A program made the position numbers and the translations under genes. Shown one piece after another: positions 25,581 through 37,062 of a stretch of 64,000 nucleotides of DNA. This DNA comes from Drechslerella dactyloides (lineage: Eukaryota > Ascomycota > Orbiliomycetes > Orbiliales > Orbiliaceae): contig JAGTWJ010000011.1 in the NCBI GenBank assembly GCA_020064725.1, forward strand, positions 1,674,001-1,738,000. Reading direction: 5' to 3'. Within the stretch, counting starts at the first letter, position 1. Each line of letters begins with the position of its first letter. Below the pieces are notes generated by a model. The model saw only the letters and a program-made list of their open reading frames with translations, made no database searches and had not been told where the DNA came from.

Positions 25581-26641
25581 ATGCCAGCGTCCGCGCCTGA
25601 CCTATTGGAGGGTCTGCATGATCTGAATGCAAGATCGGGGTCTCAGTTCGTCACTAGCGGACACCTTTACTTACCCATTTCTGCTTCTTTGATTTCTTTT
25701 CTTACCTGGATGGAGAGAACGTTATTCAAAGTATGTAACTACGTAAGGAAGGGCTCAGTTACTTTTCATTGCAGAGCGTATTGGGGTCATTGGGGGTTGA
25801 CTGCACTGGAAGCTCATGGGACGATAAGGTTTCAATATCGGCCTATACTTATAGCTTAGTCTTCTGTGTTCACTAAGAATGGTATTTTAAAGCTGGCTTT
25901 GGCTATTCATGATACTTTGGTCATGGAATCAATCTCCGCGAATTTATACATCGAATGGCATATGTATTCTAGATACATCCCCTTCCTTGTCAATGATGCC
26001 TTCGGCAGCCTGGTCTTCCAGGTGAATTAATGATAAAGTGATTAATGCCCTCATGAGGCTAGGCCTCATATCGTCTATAGCCCCAAGCTATTTTGATAGA
26101 AAAGCCAGAGACTATAATTATATATCAGCGTTCCGAAAAGCTACCGAGTCTGCTTACATCCTCCTGAAAGGATGTGTATGGCATGATTGCAAGGCTTGCG
26201 CAGAAGATGAAAGGTGGTATATCGCAGTTTATCGGTTACTTTTCCGGTGGACTTGACCGCGGTGGTATCAGTGATAGAGTCGCTAGAATCGAGATGTAAG
26301 TCAAATGAATATTGAACGACAGGGCCGAGCCCAATGGGTTGACAGAGCATGACTGGGTCTTCGAAAAAGGTTAGCGCATCTAGATATCTGGATATCAATC
26401 TCGAGATCTGAGAAATCCGTTTCGTGCTGCATGCGTCAGGAGGTCGACTACTGTCGATGGAATATTAACATTACGCTTTACCAATTTACGAGAAATCGAA
26501 ATGTTATTGTCAAGTTTACGAATGGCATGGTCAGCATGTTTTAAAAAGCAGAACTGGTCCTGGACTCCTTGATTATTATAAACGAACACTGGTTACTACA
26601 CACACGACTCCTCCCCCCCACTCTGGTCAACAACGCCACCC
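25581..26641. other. Intergenic region, no gene seen
   Basis: 3' flank of the preceding gene and 3' flank of the convergent amidase gene. Nothing protein-like. Confidence 0.55.
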
Positions 26642-28093
26642 CTAACGCTCGTCGGGGGGCTGGGCATGGTACCTCATCCAGGCGAATTCGCCCGGCTTGG
26701 GGTCCATGACGCACGAGAAGTGCGTACACTCGTTGGTGATGGGCCAAGCCTGGCACCACGACACCACGGTCTTGATCCCGATGCCGGGCTCGACCCTCTT
26801 CTTCTTGGCCTTCCTGCTGGCCCTCGTGCTCGCTGCCGCCGCGTAGAGGCGGCCGACGCAGCGCTTCCTCTGCTGACTGTCGTCGAGGAGGTCGACGGCG
26901 ATGCCGCCGGCTTCCGGAATAGGATGCGACTTAGTAAACGCATCATATTCGGCGGCCTTCCAGGCCTCCATCCTGACGTCGTGGTTGGTACCCGAGACGA
27001 ACTCCTCTGAGAGAGAGACATTGGCATGAGTGATGTCCTTCTCGAGGAAGGCTGCGAAGTCACCGTCGCAGAGGGTGACATAGCAGGGCGTGCATGGCGT
27101 GCGAGGAAATTCGTGAATGATCTGTGCGAGAGTCGGAAGTTCCTCCTTGGGCTTCGTGAAGAGGAAGTTCCGGAGCTGAGAGGAGACGGACGAACGGATG
27201 CCGAGAAGAACGAGAATCTTGTGAAAATTGATGGTGCGTCGACGAGTGTTCTCGGACGCAGCCGGTCGAAAGTTGAGCGAGAGGCTCAAACCTTGACTAT
27301 ATGCACCAATTGTGTACAGTTAGCCTCAGGTTTATATTGGACTAGGTCGTCAGAAGGGGTGTGATTTGACATACCGAACGCCGGTCAAAACACCAACGAA
27401 GCCAGCGTAGGTGATTGCCTGAGCGATTGTTTTCCCGCCACGCTGGTAGTGGACGAGGATGACCAACTCGCGTAAAGAATCCATTCCCCAATCCAACGTG
27501 CGAAAATGGAGCATCTTATCTCGATTCTCGTCGGAATATGGCTTTTCTGGATCGTGCGCAAGTCTGACGGCGCCAGATGTGCATCCCATGAATGTGTCGA
27601 GGAGAGTGTTGAATGCAACGATGAGATACATTGGCAAGTCGGTGACTTCGACAAGGCCGCGGATCTCTTCTTGCTCTTCACGGCTGCAAACACGGCGAAG
27701 GATGTGACGGGCGATGAAGGAGACGAGTTTCTTGTGGGGGACTGGGTCAAGAACTTCGTCGAAGAGGGGAGTGAGAGCTTGAAGTTTGTCTTTGTAGATT
27801 TTCCCAATCTCCTTGTAGCGCTCACGAGGAGGAAGATCAAGATTGATGATATGCTCTGGAGGACGGACCTCCGGCTTCGAGAAACGGCGTCGTGGAGTCG
27901 TCTCGGTCGCGCTGGTAGACGCCTTGGAAGGGTCAGATGGAGTCGTGGGGGATGCAGAAGACTGCTGAGTGCTATTTGTATGAGAAGACGAGCGCAATGA
28001 AGCATTGGATGGTTCGGTTCGTGGTGTCATTTTAGGAATAGATGGGGTAGGAGGAGCTGCCGATGGCAAGGGCGAAGGTAAAGGAGAATCCAT
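26642..28093 (-). CDS. Acid-ceramidase / N-acylethanolamine acid amidase-like Ntn hydrolase
   Basis: Predicted amide hydrolase acting on fatty-acid amides (ceramides or N-acylethanolamines), of the N-terminal-nucleophile superfamily. Two exons, 27375-28093 and 26642-27296, joined by GTATGT...TATAG in frame, give 457 residues. A Ser/Thr/Pro-rich stretch of about 75 residues precedes the family's N-terminal segment (EHIINLDLPPRERYKEIGKI). The nucleophile is Cys171 in GCTSGA, where self-cleavage would expose it. LHFRTLDWGMD and GVLTGVRQGLSLSLNFRP are family hallmarks. It is odd that no secretion signal precedes the domain although animal relatives are lysosomal; the long polar N terminus suggests either a cytosolic enzyme or a later true start. 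The next plus-side neighbour is the BTB gene, same strand. Confidence 0.85.
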
Positions 28094-28939
28094 AGCTGAA
28101 GCTCGTTATCGATCGATGAAACCAGTGAAAGGGAAGAGTTTTTGATGAGGAAAGTGTCGAGAGGAAGATGATGAATTTATATTTTACTGTTGAAAGAAGA
28201 CAGTCACAGGAATCAACGGCGGCCGCTGAAGAAGCATTCCACACACAGCCCACACATCCTTTTTGGGCCTGCGCTTGTTCCTGTCGACTCCCCGTGTCAT
28301 TCAGTTGAACCTGTCACGAACTCGCTAACCTTGCGCAGGCCAAGGGGTCCTTCCAGGCAGGCACCCGAGCCGAATGTTGCGACTGTCCGGGAGGAAATAA
28401 ATTGAATGTCGTCTCGACCGCCAATCCGACCGACCCGCTCGCGTGCTTATACATGGTCGCTTGAGCAGCGATGTCCCGGGTTGACATTCGCAAAAAAACC
28501 AAAGCGAAATAGTCATTTCATGCGCCGCCACGTTTAAGACACCCCTGGTGAGGCTGACTGCGACATGGACGCGACGCGGCAGGTGTCGTCCAATTGTATT
28601 GCAAAATGCGGTGGAGCTACTAAAATACAACACAACACATCGCTAGCAAAATATCACACGCTCTACACATGCTCTACAGAGGGCAATTGATGGCGTCTGC
28701 TAGCAAGCTGCTCAGAGCGGAATTTCCGGTTGCGAACATCATAAGCTCAGCCGGATTGGAAGAGCCATTTTCCTAAGACACCATATAGCCAGGACAGCAT
28801 ATTCTCGTTCTGCATTAAATTAAATTAAAGACCATTTAAATCAAGGCGCCCCAGCTGTCGTTCGTAAGAACACCCATAGCTAGTTGTTCTGCATTGGTTG
28901 ATCGAAGGAAACAACATCTCGAGAAAATAGGCAATGGTG
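28094..28939. other. Promoter of the amidase gene and 3' flank of the BTB gene
   Basis: No gene supported. The minus-strand frames here are short and overlapping. Confidence 0.5.
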
Positions 28940-30306
28940 TTACAAGTCATCGCATCCGTCAGAAAGCTGAGATTCGACATCAGGACTTCCAACGTAAACA
29001 GCACTGGAAGTGCTGGACTCGGCCCCAATATCCTTGCATAGAAGCTCAACCTCCTGCCAGGCTGTAGAGATCGCAATTGCCATGTCGCGAAAGAACGCGA
29101 TCATTGAGGGAGCTTGGTCATCGAGGTCCCTGAGACTGTTCAAGTATACATTGAGGAAGTCAAGTCGTCCCGTTTTATGCATGCGACGGACAAATGAAGA
29201 CAGCTGGGCCTGTTTGAATGGCACCGGCATCTGCTTTTCCATGAACCAGCGGTAGATGAGAGCGATTGAGAGCAAGATTCTATTATCCCAGTCACGTTTC
29301 CCGAGAGACTCCGCGAGCCTTGCGGTCATTTCAGCAGCGTACTCGTAGAGGTTCAGCGCCAGCCCGAGGTCCAGGGTCGCTCGGATGAAGTCGACAAGGA
29401 CCGTCGGATCGAGATCGTTGGCGGGGATGGCAAACGGAGTGCCGTAGATCCAGGCGAGGATATAGTCGAGGCTGACTGGATCTGTGTGCGGATCGTTGCT
29501 GACAGTCATTTTGTTATTTGGCCAGCCGATGCTCGCGAGGAGTCGCCTGAATCCCGGGCACCTCTCGCACAAAAATCTTGTGTGGACTTTGAACGTGGTT
29601 CGGCTGTCGCCTTGTCCAACATTAATCTCGAAATCGGTGCCCTCTGGAGTGTAAATAGGTCTGAAGCACTGTCAGAATAACCAGCTACATCTGCGTTCGA
29701 GATCTATGGTGGTGTGTCTTACGCTTGATAGAGCCTAAGCTTGCGATTCGGTCCTGGAAGAAGACTGAGCACGGTATGGGATTAATAGTTAATTATCGAT
29801 TCAAAGATACCAATATTATTAGCATTGTTAGACCAGACTTACTCGTCATATTGTCCGTTCTTGCCACCAGGCTTGTGAGCCAGACGAGCGCCATGGTCTA
29901 GAGCCAAGGCCGCCCTGCTATCGGCGCCGTCCCTATTGTCGCTGATATTCTTCGACGGCAGACTGACCTTTTCGAAAGATTCATCGGAAGCATCCGACGA
30001 CGCTTCGCGAGTTAAGTCAATCACAGGAGCACGAGCGCCATATCTCTGTTTGGGGGCTCCACGAATAGCGTCAGACTGCCTGCGGAGAGCCTGGAAGAAC
30101 CCCACCACGCACTCGGGAGGATCAGGAATATTTGTGAGGAAAGTCTTGACGGGCTCTAAATATTTATCCGATTCGTCGCCATTGATATGCTCGTAGTAGT
30201 CGAGGAGTAGCCTTTCATAGACCGTAGTTTCCTCCTTGGACAGTCCGAGGTCGGAGGCGTATGGGATGTCCAGGATGAACTCGTGGTCGTATTCGTAAGT
30301 GCCCAT
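28940..30306 (-). CDS. BTB/POZ-domain protein
   Basis: Three exons on the minus strand: 29843-30306, a 42-base micro-exon 29723-29764, and 28940-29660, giving 408 residues. The frame holds through both junctions (GA|GTAAGT...CTCAG and GC|GTAAGA...TTCAG). The first 150 residues are acidic and include GFFQALRRQSDAIRGAPK. The BTB fold begins near residue 169: IYTPEGTDFEINVGQGDS, then FKVHTRFLCERCPGFRRLL, and LDYILAWIYGTPFAI, the pattern of fungal BTB proteins in which the ligand-binding loop precedes KVH and the helix ends with a (V/L)xY(I/L)Y-like turn. The C terminus is helical. Such proteins often act as dimeric adaptors, for example of cullin-3; the partner here is unknown. Confidence 0.82.
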
Positions 30307-30960
30307 GCTGCCCAGTGACGGGGATGAACCCCACGAAATACCACTGTTGATACAACAAGCCAGAGGATTGAGACTGCGGACCGGTTATGTGAGACTGACA
30401 GGATGCGAATAAGATAGGCATTTATTGAAGGAAAATCGAGGATGCGATGAGCGCGTGCAATTTCGCCGATGAAGGTGTCGAGACTGGATGAAGGTGTGCG
30501 TTGATGGTGGGATGGGTTTGTGATGTGGATGTCAGCAAAATTATATAACGACACAGAGGTGTCACAGCAAGCCCAGTAACACGCATATTCAGTCCCGTCG
30601 ACGTCCCATATAGACACGCCAACCAGTCTTGCCGCTTGATGAACCTATATACACTGATATAAAGTCTTCGCACAGAATAACCTAGTTTATCCACAAAGCC
30701 GGAGCCCTGGAAGAATTCACGAAGCTTAGGGTTGCTACTATCATCGGGGGCTAGGTGGTACAAACTTGGCGTTTATCCTAACGCTGCCAAGTGATATATG
30801 ATTTGACACATGAACGAACCCGTGAATATGATGCGTTGTAACGTTATTCTATTTCATATGTTTCGCTTTATATAGTCTACTGATGTTGTTCTCCTGAACA
30901 CATTAGAGTATACCGTGACCTGACGTGCGATCTGGCTCACGAGACCAACCGTTACCTTCA
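30307..30960. other. Spacer between BTB and Nudix genes
   Basis: Promoter of the BTB gene and 3' flank of the Nudix gene. Open frames at 30422-30763 and nearby have no supporting splice or domain signal. Confidence 0.5.
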
Positions 30961-32226
30961 TTACAACTTTCCGCCTTCCGCCTTCCGGGTATCAACCCTA
31001 CCAATATCTCCACCCCTGCCGCTGTCTTCAATAACTCCCTTGATGCGAGGTCCCAGCTTGCCTTGTCCCTGCAATATCGCGATCACATCATCATCCCCCA
31101 TCTTGTCAACATACTCGAAGTCGGGATTCTGGCCGAACGCCACTCTGGCGGCATCAACAACGATCCTAGCGGTCATACCCCATACTTTGTACTTGACCAG
31201 CTTCTTATCGTGTGTGCCGCCTCCGCCTTTCCTCATGCCCGCCGAGGCATGTGCTTGAGCCTCGTCTTCTAAGACTTCCGTAGACGCCTTTCGCTGTACG
31301 ACGACTGGGCTTGTGTAGACGTTGAACTGGTGTCCCCGCCACTTGATTCCGTACCAATCCAGCCACTGACCCTCATACCAACCTGTGTCGCCTGAGGGGA
31401 TGGAGCCAAAGTCAATATCGACGATTGACTCCGACTGGACCAATTTTTCAGGATTATCATCCAATTCGGGATTCTTGTACTGAGACGTCAAGAATGCCTT
31501 CAGTGGGACGGTGAAAACAGATGCCACTTCCTTCGGATCGAGACGGGGTATTAGAGATTCCTCAGCATTGTTTGCTGCTGATGTGCCTGAAAAGCCTGGC
31601 TTCGTGTGCAGGAGAGCAACGCAGGGGCGGACGCCCAGCTGGTTTCTTGACAGGTTCATCGGCATCTCGCAGAGATGGGTAACGGTGAACGGTGAGGGGA
31701 GAAAATCATTCCTCGACGGCAGCCCGATTTCTTCGGATGCTTCTCTGCGTGCTGTGTCGAATGCTGACTCTGCAGGTGAGTCGGCCTTGCCTGTGCGACC
31801 ATATGCATGCATTAGCGATCCACAATCCGCTTATAGCTCTACGGTATTTGAACGACCGTATGATACAAGTTAAGATCGGGCCTGGAGAGAGCGGCATATA
31901 TGCATACCCCCAGGAAGAGCGACCTGGCCAGCAAATGTCCGCAAGGTGCTCGACCGCTCCGTCAGAACGATACTACGTCGGAAAAAGATCAACTCATCAG
32001 TAAGGCCATACTATCCGAACCGAACCCTGGCAAATGCCTCGGTCGAAGCAACAGCAGAGATGTATACTAACCGAAGCTCCCCCTTCGCATCCGGAAACAG
32101 CAGTATCAGGACTGCTGCCCGCCTCGAGAAATCCATTTCCTCCCACTGATCCAGCGGGGGTTTGTAGTTCCTCAGGCGGCCGATCGCCTCCTGCATCTCG
32201 TTCGCGGTGTCGGTCTCGTTCGCCAT
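30961..32226 (-). CDS. Nudix hydrolase, CoA pyrophosphatase-like
   Basis: Three exons on the minus strand, 32072-32226, 31908-31972 and 30961-31790, give 349 residues. Start chosen at the ATG of MANETDTANEMQEAIGRL. Exon 2 supplies IVLTERSSTLRTFAGQVALP, and joining to exon 3 completes the Nudix box: GGKADSPAES followed by TARREASEEIGL, with all consensus Gly, Glu and Arg residues (G-x5-E-x7-R-E-x2-E-E-x-G). The segment LRTFAGQVALPGG upstream of the box is typical of the coenzyme A pyrophosphatase branch (yeast Pcd1, mammalian NUDT7/8), usually peroxisomal. The C terminus (RKAEGGKL) ends in GKL, which only loosely resembles a PTS1 signal. Substrate assignment is by family likeness. Confidence 0.87.
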
Positions 32227-33358
32227 GGTGAGTGGTAACAGGGAGACCCAGCGCGCAGAGACGATGCGACGGGCTCGAATTCTGGGGACTGATATGCAGC
32301 GCTTAATCCTCGGTACCCTCGGTAGATGCTGCCGCAGGAGTAGCGCTGGCATATCACGTGACGCAGCTCGGGCCCTGGTTTGCTGCTGCTGGCGGCATGC
32401 TTCGCCGGCGATGAGGCTGCAACGCGTTCGGCCCCGTCGATGCCCACGCTATTTCAGGACGCAGTCGATTGTCACGGTGCTTGGATCGTGAGGGCTGAAT
32501 CGAAGACGACGGCGGTTGTGTGTTTCCAGCACGATTGAAGCATCACATCTGCGTATAGCAGAATCCAGATCGTGATCTTGCCGTCATCGCCCTCGACGTC
32601 CTGCACTGGCGTTCATTCCTTCTTTCGCACCTTAGCTACCCAACGCATCGTTCTGGGCAAGGCAGTCAACAACACATGACGGTCTAGTTATGAGGCTAGC
32701 AGGGGCACCAACCAGCACTCGATTTCGCCTTCAACCCGCCATCCATTGCCATCAACCGCCATCGACTGTCATCACAGGCATTCTCGTAAACGTCAAAGTT
32801 AGAACGCCTTAGACATCCGAGAAGTAAGTAAGCTGCAGTCCCACGCTCGTGTGAGCGGTTGGAGTAACCCCCCTCGCCAAGCTAGCCGTCCTCACGCTTT
32901 CTAGAATCTCGGAATCAGCTCCAGCCAACCGTGGACTCGAACCTGGGAAATGTCCGCCTTCGGACGGATGCGCCAGCTCAGCAAAGCAAATGACTTGGCC
33001 TCACGAATCGGGCTTCTGGGCATTAGCTTGGATCTGTTTCGACCCTGGTTGACAGTGCTAGATGTGCTGGATCGAAGCTACAAAACCTCGGCCCTTTAGC
33101 GCATTGCTTGTGCCGCAGAAGATGGACGAACTCGTTGAAGAGCATCTGCCGGACAAAAAAGACAGAGGCATGCCTACTACCCCAAAGTAATGAGAATTAC
33201 TTTGATTGCCCATCTTCAACTTTCCTTATATGTATCGACAATACGAAGCTAACAACCGATAATCCGCGGCCAGCGTTCTGCCGCATTAATCAGGCCCCTC
33301 AGAGAAAAAATCTGTCCTTCCCCTTGCCAGACTCAACACGGCAACTTCCAGCTCATGA
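32227..33358. other. Intergenic region, no gene seen
   Basis: Holds the promoter of the Nudix gene. A box-B-like element on the minus strand near 32930-32950 suggested a tRNA, but no cloverleaf can be drawn. Confidence 0.5.
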
Positions 33359-33761
33359 GCGTCCGAATCTGGCGCTGCCATCAAAAATGCCGGAATACAC
33401 CATTTGGAGGAGCACCCGGTCGGAGATTATACAAATGATTACCTCCATCTCAACTTGGTTCCATGCAACCTGTCTCCTGGAATCAAGCGCGGCTATGTGA
33501 AAATCGCAATTCCCGACAGGAACCAGTATGCCCAATTTGAGATTACCATGGGTCGCTTCAGTGCCTCTCTCAATGCCAACTGCTTGGAAGCAAGCAGGAC
33601 AATACAACCCGCACGAGTTCTTCAGCGCTCGAAAGGAAGTTGCGATAAAATTCTGGACAGTGAGCAAAATGGGCAGCTCGCCGACAAAGATGAACGCGCC
33701 GGAGAAGAAAATTCACGATGGGTATCCAGTGTTTCGCGCTGTCTCATTGGCCGAAATTTGA
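33359..33761 (+). other. Possible small spliced gene or gene remnant
   Basis: Two plus-strand frames look more protein-like than their surroundings: 33359-33551 (contains HLEEHPVGDYTNDYLHLNLV and GYVKIAIPDRNQYAQFEITM) and 33598-33761 (contains QYNPHEFFSARKEVAIKFW, ending AVSLAEI). A 46-base GT...GCAG intron at 33552-33597 would join them in phase. No convincing start exon was found; an in-frame TGA lies at 33356-33358. It may be a decayed gene or a real small gene with an upstream exon I missed. Confidence 0.22.
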
Positions 33762-35694
33762 GCGGTCCTATAGCCCCAATGTGATGAAGAATGATCAGAT
33801 TGACATGTCGCATTGGGTACCAGACGGCGATAAGCTTGCTTTGCCGACCTGTCATGGAGGCTGCGCGCATTGAAGGATAGACAGAGCATAGCTGCACCAC
33901 GTCGGTCTTGGGTATCATGGCCACTGGCTATCTATCGCCATATACCACAGTGTCTACTTGTGGAGGCGCATAAGTCCAGGGATTGAGGACTAAAATGCGG
34001 TTTAATAAACCTGAGATTTGGAATCTATAGGAATGGGACGATGAGGCTACAGTCGTCGGCAACCCCCGTTCTAAATCAGCCAGTTAGACGGAAGGAAGTG
34101 GTGCGTGGTGAAAGGAACCAGGAGGGTGTGTGTGTTGAGGTCCTTCAACCATACATATGTTCAGGTTTGCCTCGCCAGTCGAACTCGAACATGGTCTCGA
34201 TGCGCTATCCCAGCCACGATAGGCACCCACTTTAGCCCGCACAATATACTCCGCTTGGATAGTAGACGCAAGCGCAGACTAACGTTAAGCACAGTACTAT
34301 GATAGGCCGAACGATTATCAGCTGGTAAGGAAGCAGCTCTTCCAAATAGCTGCGTAGGAGGTCGAACTCGACAGCTTCCAGCGCCACAGTCTTTACGACA
34401 CACCTTGCTGACAGATATCTAGGCAGACCAGCACGACTCATTCCACAGGAGCTGCTGAGGCTGGTCATAATGTGATCAATTCGGCCGTCCCATGAACGAG
34501 AGCAATGGGGCCGCGCGCGACTGCGGAAGACACCAGCTGCGGCGGAAAATGCTGATTCGCACGCCTGATAAGCGGGGCAGGACAATCTGGTACCAATACC
34601 AGAGTGGGTTGGGTTCCGACGGCATAGCATTTCTTGCATTTCGTCGAGAACTGTCGTTGAGCTGTTGGCCCCATGTACCGATACGACGCCATGAGGGAGC
34701 CGAGTGTCGGGATTAGTGAGCATTAGCATGGCCACAGCATGAGCTTTCAGTTCATCCAACCATCCAATTCGATCGATCTTACCTGCACTGACGTCCAGCC
34801 CCTGATGGCTGCTGCTAGGTTCGACGGCACAATCCGCTTCCGTTCTAACCCCGCAAATTCAAGGCTGTCGAGGGCTAGCTTTCATACATACTGGATACGT
34901 CGACTCTCTTCTATGAGCACAAATGTCCACCACGTGCCTGTGTACCTTCGGCAGCCGTCCGCTGAACTGAACCATGATAAGCAATGTTGCTATTTACAGC
35001 CCTGGATTTCCCATATTCACTTGCTTAGGAAGGTGGGAGTGGGTTGAAATGCAAGCCAGTAAGAGCAGCTTCCTCGAGTCAAACAGCTTCTGCTTCGCTC
35101 GTCTTATAAACCCCCTGCAACCGACCATTCTCCGGCCATCGATGGGCGTTTTTGCGACCGGGGCTCCCTGTGTTTTGGCCCGCTTATTCGAACGTCGCCC
35201 ACCTCGCATCCCCATTTTTCTTTTTAACTCCCATTCCTTGTTTCTGATGTTACATTTGAAGTTTTTCATTCCTCCTTCTGGGCTTCCCCTCGACCTTTGC
35301 TAATTGTGCTCCGCCGCTCATCTGGAACCTCATCAGACGACATCTTTTCCGAATCCCGATTCCGTCCCCTTAATATATTCGAAATCTCGATCTTCTCGCA
35401 TGCGGTGCAAACGTTAAACGACAGCTCTTCGACAGCCTGACAGCTGCGCGCGCGCCGTATCCACTGACGACGGGTATCTTCACGAAACAATAGGACCCCT
35501 AGGAGCGAAACTGTAGGGGCCAGGCCATAGCGTGGTGCCCCATGCACTCGGGCAATTTGCTCGCTCGTGTCTTATTTCCAGCAGTGTTCCGTGCTGTTCT
35601 GCGAAGGGAACCGCAATTTTCGCCTGCAGGAACACCACTGGTTGAGTAGCGCGTTCAGTTCCGCTCGGGCGCGGTGCCCCGTACCAGCCCCACG
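33762..35694. other. Intergenic region, no gene seen
   Basis: Short frames overlap on both strands. The final part is the promoter of the membrane-protein gene at 35695. Confidence 0.5.
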
Positions 35695-37062
35695 ATGCCT
35701 CGACCCACCGACCGGCTTTCGACTCTGCCCCCATTCTCGCACCAGGCCCGGCACTCCGTCGACGACTCTTCTCTGCCGACAATTCCTCATCCACCGTCTC
35801 CCCCTTCGGACCCGCAACTCGCGACCGCGGCCGTCGGCACCGCAGCCAATCCGCCCTTCCTGGTCCAGCGTCGCTACAGCGCCATCCCCTTAATATCAAG
35901 CGTTGCCGAGCCCGCGCCCAATGCAGCAGTTGAGGCATTCCCATATACGAATCACCTAAACACGGGAGTATACAACAGTCTCAGCCGGATCCCTTCCTAC
36001 CGTTTGCCATCCCCGGTTTCATTGCCTTCGAGACATGACAGCCGAATCCAAAGAGACCGTGGCATGAGCGTGAGCCCTGTCAGCTCAATTAGCAGTATTG
36101 ACGCACCCTTGACGAGCCGGTACAGCTACTTAATACAACCGCTTTCCGGAATACCGCAGAGTCCTGCTTTGTCTGAAATGTCACGCCCGACTTCCCCTCC
36201 TCCTCTTCCTCCCGCCATCCCACTACCACCACCTCTACTATCATCGCAGGACGAGCAACCCTTGGAGACGTCGTCGATGGGACTGCCGCTTGACGGGGTA
36301 TATTTCCCCCCAGGACCGGAATCTCTCGCGGCAGGACTACATCTACCCCCTATGAACGAATCATCATCAAACATAGCCGGAAGCAGCAATCGAGGAATTG
36401 AGCCAGCCTCGCCGGACACGGTACCCGTTGTGACATACGGGATCCCATTGCGTCCCGAGGCGACTGACGCATTACCTACGCCGCCACGCAATATATTTCA
36501 GCATATGCATAATTCCACAAGTCAAGGCTTTGGCCGACTGCATTCGAGAATGTTTGGGGAGCATAGACCATCACGTCCGCTTTCGATATCCCAATTCGTG
36601 CGACGGCACCGGATGCTCAGTTCCCACCCTCCGACACCAGCATTGGCAATCATTGGTCTGGTTACGAGCGTTCTGGTCTTCATCGCGCTAATGGTTTTCC
36701 TCTGGGTCTCGACATTCGCGGCCAACATTGTTGCGATAGTGTATTCCTTTTCGGTGCTGATTGCGTGTACTTTCGTGCTGGTGGAATACAAGCAGAAGAA
36801 GCGCAGGTCGGAATCAGATGAGGAGCGAGGGTCATCAGGACTGAGTCTATTTGGAAGAGGGAGAGGCGGTACTTCTGGCGATACAGGAAGTCAGCCGGAG
36901 ATGGATATAGTGCAAGCCAGCGAGATCATCGTTATTCCCCGGATGCCGGTGCACAGAGTCGTCGGCGAGGGAGAGGCCGATCCCGAACTACCGCCGTACA
37001 GTCGGGGCGGCGCCGCAGAGATCTTGGACATTTCGGCACCCCCACCGCCATTAGACCGATAA
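35695..37062 (+). CDS. Proline-rich membrane protein with two transmembrane segments
   Basis: Intronless, 455 residues from the ATG at 35695; the open frame extends upstream but without another ATG. The first 310 residues are Pro/Ser-rich and probably disordered, with a run of prolines near 175-195. Two adjacent hydrophobic segments lie at about 315-336 (ALAIIGLVTSVLVFIALMVF) and 343-363 (NIVAIVYSFSVLIACTFVLV), followed by a basic patch (EYKQKKRRSESDEER) that sets the C terminus in the cytosol. Near the end, ELPPYSRGG is a Leu-Pro-x-Tyr motif of the kind bound by WW domains of Rsp5/Nedd4 ubiquitin ligases. I do not recognise the family; it resembles other fungal proline-rich two-pass proteins. 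Confidence 0.7.
   Translation: MPRPTDRLSTLPPFSHQARHSVDDSSLPTIPHPPSPPSDPQLATAAVGTAANPPFLVQRRYSAIPLISSVAEPAPNAAVEAFPYTNHLNTGVYNSLSRIPSYRLPSPVSLPSRHDSRIQRDRGMSVSPVSSISSIDAPLTSRYSYLIQPLSGIPQSPALSEMSRPTSPPPLPPAIPLPPPLLSSQDEQPLETSSMGLPLDGVYFPPGPESLAAGLHLPPMNESSSNIAGSSNRGIEPASPDTVPVVTYGIPLRPEATDALPTPPRNIFQHMHNSTSQGFGRLHSRMFGEHRPSRPLSISQFVRRHRMLSSHPPTPALAIIGLVTSVLVFIALMVFLWVSTFAANIVAIVYSFSVLIACTFVLVEYKQKKRRSESDEERGSSGLSLFGRGRGGTSGDTGSQPEMDIVQASEIIVIPRMPVHRVVGEGEADPELPPYSRGGAAEILDISAPPPPLDR

Noticed and set aside
32900..33000. Possible minus-strand tRNA (box-B-like GGTTCGAGTCC with a GTCCG/CGGAC hairpin)
   Set aside because: T-arm, anticodon arm and acceptor stem do not pair; at best a very degraded tRNA.
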